Shown: positions 63,214-64,000 of the stretch, one piece after another | Layout of the letters: the number at the start of each line of letters is the position of its first letter | Position numbering within the stretch: the first letter of the stretch is position 1 | Assembly: GCF_018802605.1 (NCBI RefSeq) | Contig: NZ_CP069161.1 | Span: forward strand, 1,178,001 to 1,242,000 | Origin: Paludibacterium paludis | GTDB lineage: Bacteria; Pseudomonadota; Gammaproteobacteria; Burkholderiales; Chromobacteriaceae | Length of the DNA stretch: 64,000 bases | Reading direction: 5' to 3' | Made by a program: the position numbers and the translations under genes | Notes under the pieces: model-generated | Told to the model about the DNA's origin: nothing | Database searches by the model: none | What the model saw: the letters and a program-made list of their open reading frames with translations, nothing else

Positions 63214-64000
63214 ATGGATACTATCCGCATACGTGGCGCCCGAACGCATAACCTCAAGAACATCGATCTGGATCTTCCGAGGGATCGACTGATCGTGATT
63301 ACCGGCTTGTCGGGATCCGGCAAGTCTTCGCTGGCGTTCGATACGCTGTACGCGGAAGGGCAGCGCCGTTACGTGGAATCCCTGTCGGCCTATGCACGTC
63401 AGTTCCTGCAGTTGATGGAAAAGCCCGATGTCGACCTCATCGAAGGTCTGTCGCCGGCGATCTCCATCGAACAGAAGGCGACCAGCCACAATCCCCGTTC
63501 AACGGTCGGCACCGTGACGGAAATCCACGACTACCTGCGCCTGCTGTACGCACGGGTCGGCGATCCGCATTGCCCTGAGCATCATGTTCCCCTCGCGTCG
63601 CAGACGGTGTCCCAGATGGTGGATCATGTGCTGGGCATGGAGACGGAAACGCGGGTGATGATCCTGGCGCCAGTGATCACCGGACGCAAGGGCGAGAATG
63701 CCGATCTGTTCGAGGATCTGCGCGCCCAGGGTTTTGTGCGGGTCAGGGTGGATGGCGAAGTTCTCGATATCGATGCCATCCCCAAGCTCGACAAGAACAA
63801 GAAGCACACCGTTGAAATCGTCGTGGATCGACTCAAGGTGCGCGAGGACATGAAGCAGCGTCTCGCGGAAAGTTTCGAGACGGCGCTGCGGCATGCGGAC
63901 GGACGTGCCATCGCGGTGGAAATGGACAGTGGCGCCGAGCACTGGTTCTCGGCGACCTTCGCATGTCCCGTGTGCTCCTACAGCTTGCCCGAGCTCGAAC
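63214..64000 (+). CDS. uvrA: Excinuclease ABC subunit A (5' part, runs off the window)
   Basis: The first 262 residues of UvrA, the ATPase that finds bulky DNA lesions for nucleotide excision repair. Start [18 protein letters not shown] is canonical. Walker A of the first ATPase ([24 protein letters not shown], residues about 31-54) and the first part of the UvrB-interacting region with a zinc-type CPVC pair near the end are visible. The gene is cut by the window end. It diverges from the MFS-ssb unit across 133 bases with no clear LexA site. Confidence 0.96.
   Translation, partial: MDTIRIRGARTHNLKNIDLDLPRDRLIVITGLSGSGKSSLAFDTLYAEGQRRYVESLSAYARQFLQLMEKPDVDLIEGLSPAISIEQKATSHNPRSTVGTVTEIHDYLRLLYARVGDPHCPEHHVPLASQTVSQMVDHVLGMETETRVMILAPVITGRKGENADLFEDLRAQGFVRVRVDGEVLDIDAIPKLDKNKKHTVEIVVDRLKVREDMKQRLAESFETALRHADGRAIAVEMDSGAEHWFSATFACPVCSYSLPELE

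Noticed and set aside
1..64000. CRISPR arrays, insertion sequences, prophage genes, tRNA or rRNA genes
   Set aside because: No regularly spaced repeats, transposase or integrase frames, att-like repeats or cloverleaf sequences were recognised in reading both strands; a tRNAscan or repeat finder run would settle it.

Overview
The window looks like a GC-rich beta-proteobacterial chromosome, most likely Neisseriales/Chromobacteriaceae. This rests on gene content and order: a marR-outer membrane factor-emrA-emrB operon like emrR-emrCAB of Chromobacterium violaceum, divergent uvrA / MFS-ssb, pepP-ubiH-VisC, slyX, and a fli block next to a FleR-type sigma-54 activator. No rRNA, tRNA, CRISPR array or insertion sequence was seen. 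Genus assignment is inference.

Layout. 1-13776: a low-molecular-weight phosphotyrosine phosphatase, a CheB lacking its receiver domain, a FleR/FlrC-like regulator, then fliEFGHIJ and fliKLMNOPQR for the basal body, C-ring and export gate; a textbook sigma-54 promoter precedes fliK. 13859-19420: housekeeping genes (yebC, pepP, two ubiquinone hydroxylases, dsbC, acyl-CoA-binding protein). 19664-25648: a DHA2-type MFS exporter, then a TonB system in the order exbD-tonB-receptor-exbB behind a Fur-box-like site. 25829-29281: LOG-family hydrolase, ldcA, aspA, slyX. 29457-34182: emrR-emrC-emrA-emrB drug efflux operon with a MarR-type operator. 34245-40022: two paralogous beta-barrel proteins, a BufB/BufC pair without a visible BufA precursor, a solute-binding protein, a cupin and an AEC transporter. 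40113-46641: divergent signalling pair, a MASE1 hybrid histidine kinase and a REC-PAS-GGDEF-EAL protein. 46681-48583: homospermidine synthase and a small membrane protein. 59362-64000: mscL, galE, ssb, an MFS carrier and the start of uvrA.

The main find is a tightly coupled minus-strand operon, 58811 to 48617, encoding a complete type II aromatic polyketide synthase: exporter, metal-type cyclase, didomain aromatase/cyclase, ActIII-like ketoreductase, KS-alpha, chain length factor, ACP, AMP-ligase, alpha/beta hydrolase and Sfp-type PPTase. The set of enzymes (ligase plus hydrolase plus own PPTase) matches the anthraquinone (ant) cluster of Photorhabdus, one of very few type II aromatic PKSs known in Gram-negative bacteria. 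Expected logic: PPTase (with ligase) activates the ACP; KS-alpha/CLF builds a poly-beta-ketone; the KR reduces one carbonyl (C9 by analogy with ActIII); ARO/CYC and the second cyclase close rings; the hydrolase shortens or releases the chain; the ABC protein exports the product. No oxygenase, methyltransferase, glycosyltransferase or regulator is inside the operon, so a simple hydroxylated polycyclic (anthraquinone-like) product is predicted.
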